Under the pieces are notes generated by a model that was not told the DNA's origin, ran no database searches, and saw only the letters and a list, made by a program, of their open reading frames with translations. Position numbers and translations under genes: made by a program. From Candidatus Saccharimonadota bacterium (GTDB lineage: Bacteria > Patescibacteriota > Saccharimonadia > Saccharimonadales > UBA4665): a stretch of 63,210 nt of DNA. Where the stretch lies: the NCBI GenBank assembly GCA_020427965.1, contig JAGQNT010000012.1:1-63210 (forward strand), read 5' to 3'. Positions 61,726 through 63,210 of this stretch are shown here, piece after piece (position 1 is the stretch's first letter; each line of letters opens with the position of its first letter).

Positions 61726-62169
61726 ATGTCAGGAGATACTGAAACCAAACCAACACTTTATTTAGATATTGATGGTGTATTGCTTGCAAACGAATCAAAT
61801 CTAGCTGAAGGCGCTAAGGAATTCATTAAATATGCCGCTGATAACTTCGACGTTTATTGGCTCACGACACATTGCATGGACGGAGACCCAAATCATGCAG
61901 TTGAATATCTGAATCGAGGCGACCCTGAAGACCTCACGCCTTGGCTTAATAAGTTCAAACCCACCACTTGGAGTCTCAAGAAAACCGATGCGATAGATTT
62001 CTCAAAGCCATTTCTATGGTTTGATGACGACTGTTTCACCGAAGAGCAACGAGTGCTTCGCGAACACGGTGTCTTCAATTCCTGGATTGAAGTAGACCTT
62101 AGGAAATACCCGGATCAAATGAGTCATGAGTTGAAGTTATTAAAATCAATCGTGGAAGGCAGTGATTAA
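61726..62169 (+). CDS. HAD-superfamily phosphatase-like protein
   Basis: 147 residues. PTLYLDIDGVLLANESNLAE carries the nucleophile motif D-x-D-G, YWLTTHC the second motif (T), a lysine lies in LKKTDAIDFSK and KPFLWFDDDCFTEEQ the acidic motif. A compact HAD core without a cap domain. Substrate unknown. TATAAT (61714-61719) ends exactly 6 nt before the ATG: a textbook leaderless start. Confidence 0.82.
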   Translation: MSGDTETKPTLYLDIDGVLLANESNLAEGAKEFIKYAADNFDVYWLTTHCMDGDPNHAVEYLNRGDPEDLTPWLNKFKPTTWSLKKTDAIDFSKPFLWFDDDCFTEEQRVLREHGVFNSWIEVDLRKYPDQMSHELKLLKSIVEGSD

Positions 62170-62175
62170 ATGTGG

Positions 62176-62253
62176 TATAATAACAGTGTAGGACAGCGGC
62201 CAATAATGGCGTCCAGTGCGGCTACGAATTAACAATAATTCGGGCCGTTTTTT
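62176..62253 (+). promoter_or_regulatory. promoter and attenuator-like hairpin in front of the 97-aa gene
   Basis: TATAAT at 62176-62181 within TGGTATAAT. The leader holds an 8-codon frame, MASSAATN (62206-62232), and CGGCTACGAATT/AATTCGGGCCG (62219-62247) followed by TTTTTT, an intrinsic terminator 20 nt before the gene. GCGGCC at 62196-62201 could pair with GGCCG copies downstream and undo it. Suggests attenuation, or termination of a short RNA. Confidence 0.6.
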
Positions 62254-62274
62254 ATTTCGGCCGAGGAGGAAAAA

Positions 62275-62568
62275 ATGACAAAACTAGAATATCCAGTACA
62301 AACCCTGCCGGATGGCGACAAAAGATATCAGAGTCTAGAAATCGATGACAAAGGCGACTTGATCTTTGAGACAACTGACATCGGTGAAGGTACGGCTAAA
62401 GTTGCTCCTAATGGTGGAGATTTAGATTATGAGTATTCATACACCGTTGCTGCTAAAGACGTAGAGAGATTACTGCTAGAGCTAATCAAAGATAACTTCG
62501 ATGATTCGGAGAAATTCAAACAATGGTTAGACTCCAAACAAATTCAATCTGAGTTCTGGTCTTACTAA
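62275..62568 (+). CDS. small acidic protein, unknown
   Basis: 97 residues, not recognised: KLEYPVQTLPDGDKRYQSLE, a beta-rich middle and an acidic helix (VERLLLELIKDNFDDSEKFK). Cytoplasmic. GAGGAGG precedes the ATG. The attenuator-like leader makes conditional expression likely. Similar small acidic proteins are frequent on mobile elements. Confidence 0.6.
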   Translation: MTKLEYPVQTLPDGDKRYQSLEIDDKGDLIFETTDIGEGTAKVAPNGGDLDYEYSYTVAAKDVERLLLELIKDNFDDSEKFKQWLDSKQIQSEFWSY

Positions 62569-62634
62569 ACATGTATTGATTTTTTCTATAGGGTTTAAAA
62601 ACAGAGGTAATCATTCTATACTAGATATTAAGTT

Positions 62635-63210
62635 ATGGCATTTGCAAAAGTATTAAAGAAATATAGAGAATTATCATTTTCCGAAAGAGACAAAGGAAAT
62701 CGATTTGAACGCTTAATTCAGGCATATTTATATACCGATCCAAAATATAAACACCTAGAAAAAATTTGGCTATGGAACGAATTCCCCTATCGTAATTCTC
62801 TCGGTGGTGGCGATACGGGGATTGACCTTGTAGCGCAAACTGTCGAAGGTGACTATTGGGCGATTCAGTGTAAGTGTTATCAGGATGATGCTCGCATAAG
62901 TAAAGAAGAAGTCGATACGTTCTTGTCTACATCTGGTAGGAGTTTTGAGGATTCATCCAGTAATCGAGTAAAGTTCAGTAATCGATTATGGGTTTCTACT
63001 ACTAACAAGTGGACTTCTACAGCAAATGACACTTTGAGACACCAAGATCCTCCAGTTACCCGTATCAACCTAACGGACCTGGAAGAAGCACCGGTCGATT
63101 GGCTAAAAATTGACGAAGGTATTTATGGAGAAAAAGCCAGAACAGCAAAGAAACAATTACGTTTTCACCAAAAAGATGCGCTTGAAAAAACTAAGACCTA
63201 TTTCGACTTA
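62635..63210 (+). CDS. restriction-type nuclease-helicase, N-terminal part (cut by window edge)
   Basis: 192 residues visible, no stop before the right edge. The first domain is a PD-(D/E)xK nuclease: LGGGDTGIDLVAQTVEGDYW and AIQCKCYQDD give D ... Q-x-K. After IDEGIYGEKARTAKKQL the sequence RFHQKDALEKT looks like the Q-motif of a DEAD/DEAH helicase. This order (Mrr-like nuclease then helicase) is that of single-chain Type ISP or related restriction enzymes; a methylase domain would be expected further on. TATACT lies 12 nt before the ATG. Confidence 0.78.
   Translation, partial: MAFAKVLKKYRELSFSERDKGNRFERLIQAYLYTDPKYKHLEKIWLWNEFPYRNSLGGGDTGIDLVAQTVEGDYWAIQCKCYQDDARISKEEVDTFLSTSGRSFEDSSSNRVKFSNRLWVSTTNKWTSTANDTLRHQDPPVTRINLTDLEEAPVDWLKIDEGIYGEKARTAKKQLRFHQKDALEKTKTYFDL

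Overview
The window looks like a chromosomal stretch of a Candidatus Saccharibacteria (TM7/Patescibacteria) genome, or a close CPR relative. This is inferred from short, tightly packed and mostly minus-strand operons, compact versions of housekeeping proteins (short AtpD/AtpA, MetG without C-terminal domain, AtpC without its helical domain), many small exported proteins, an RpfB-like wall enzyme and the standard genetic code. No rRNA is present, so the lineage stays an inference. A striking trait is promoter design: in about fifteen genes an (extended) -10 box ends 6-9 nt before the start codon, so those mRNAs should be leaderless or nearly so.

Layout. 1-3.7 kb: alaS (cut by the left edge) and mnmA, separated by a GC-rich plus-strand islet with two small membrane/exported genes, TTGACA promoters and strong Shine-Dalgarno sites. 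3.8-10 kb: a surface operon (three secreted beta-rich paralogues ending in a shared A-T-x-T-F tail, a DUF916-like anchored protein, a PKD-like anchored protein), divergent from an anchored repeat protein. 10.1-16.3 kb: ATP synthase genes atpF-H-A-G-D-C without subunits a and c, preceded by an exported two-helix membrane protein. 16.3-21.9 kb: cysteine desulfurase (sulfur donor for MnmA), small conserved proteins, tatD, metG, a HIT protein. 21.9-23.5 kb: a second GC-rich islet, pyrF-pyrE. 23.5-30.2 kb: trehalase, GH5 glucanase, DUF922 protein, RRM protein with a structured leader, a candidate small RNA, P-loop kinase, a 53-aa zinc-ribbon gene and an MFS exporter.

30.3-36.9 kb is a redox block: plus-strand FNR-ApbE-ferric-reductase-like membrane protein, opposite a minus-strand DipZ-thioredoxin operon, a Met/Lys/Asp-repeat protein, and an XRE regulator whose likely operator recurs in front of the thioredoxin operon; a Crp/Fnr regulator follows. 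37-49.5 kb: a frameshifted SGNH hydrolase, tmRNA with a readable tag and a duplicated 3' end, rsmA, RpfB-like enzyme, uvrD/pcrA, tpiA, pgk, a two-gene lycopene-cyclase-like pair, pyk and an oxygenase-like protein.

From 49.7 kb the window enters an accessory island at tRNA-Glu(UUC): a degenerate second tRNA-Glu copy interrupted by palindromes, the intact tRNA, a large serine recombinase whose reading frame ends inside the tRNA, a replication-relaxation-like protein and small phage/plasmid-type genes bearing repeated RNA-like hairpins. A 7.3 kb metal/copper module (CsoR-like repressor with operator, CPH-type P-ATPase, His-rich anchored protein, DD-carboxypeptidase, DsbA-like protein, cupredoxin-like protein, CDF exporter) lies exactly between two identical 34-bp direct repeats, which reads as a nested insertion. 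After it come small accessory genes, a leader with an attenuator-like hairpin, and the start of a nuclease-helicase restriction gene cut by the right edge.
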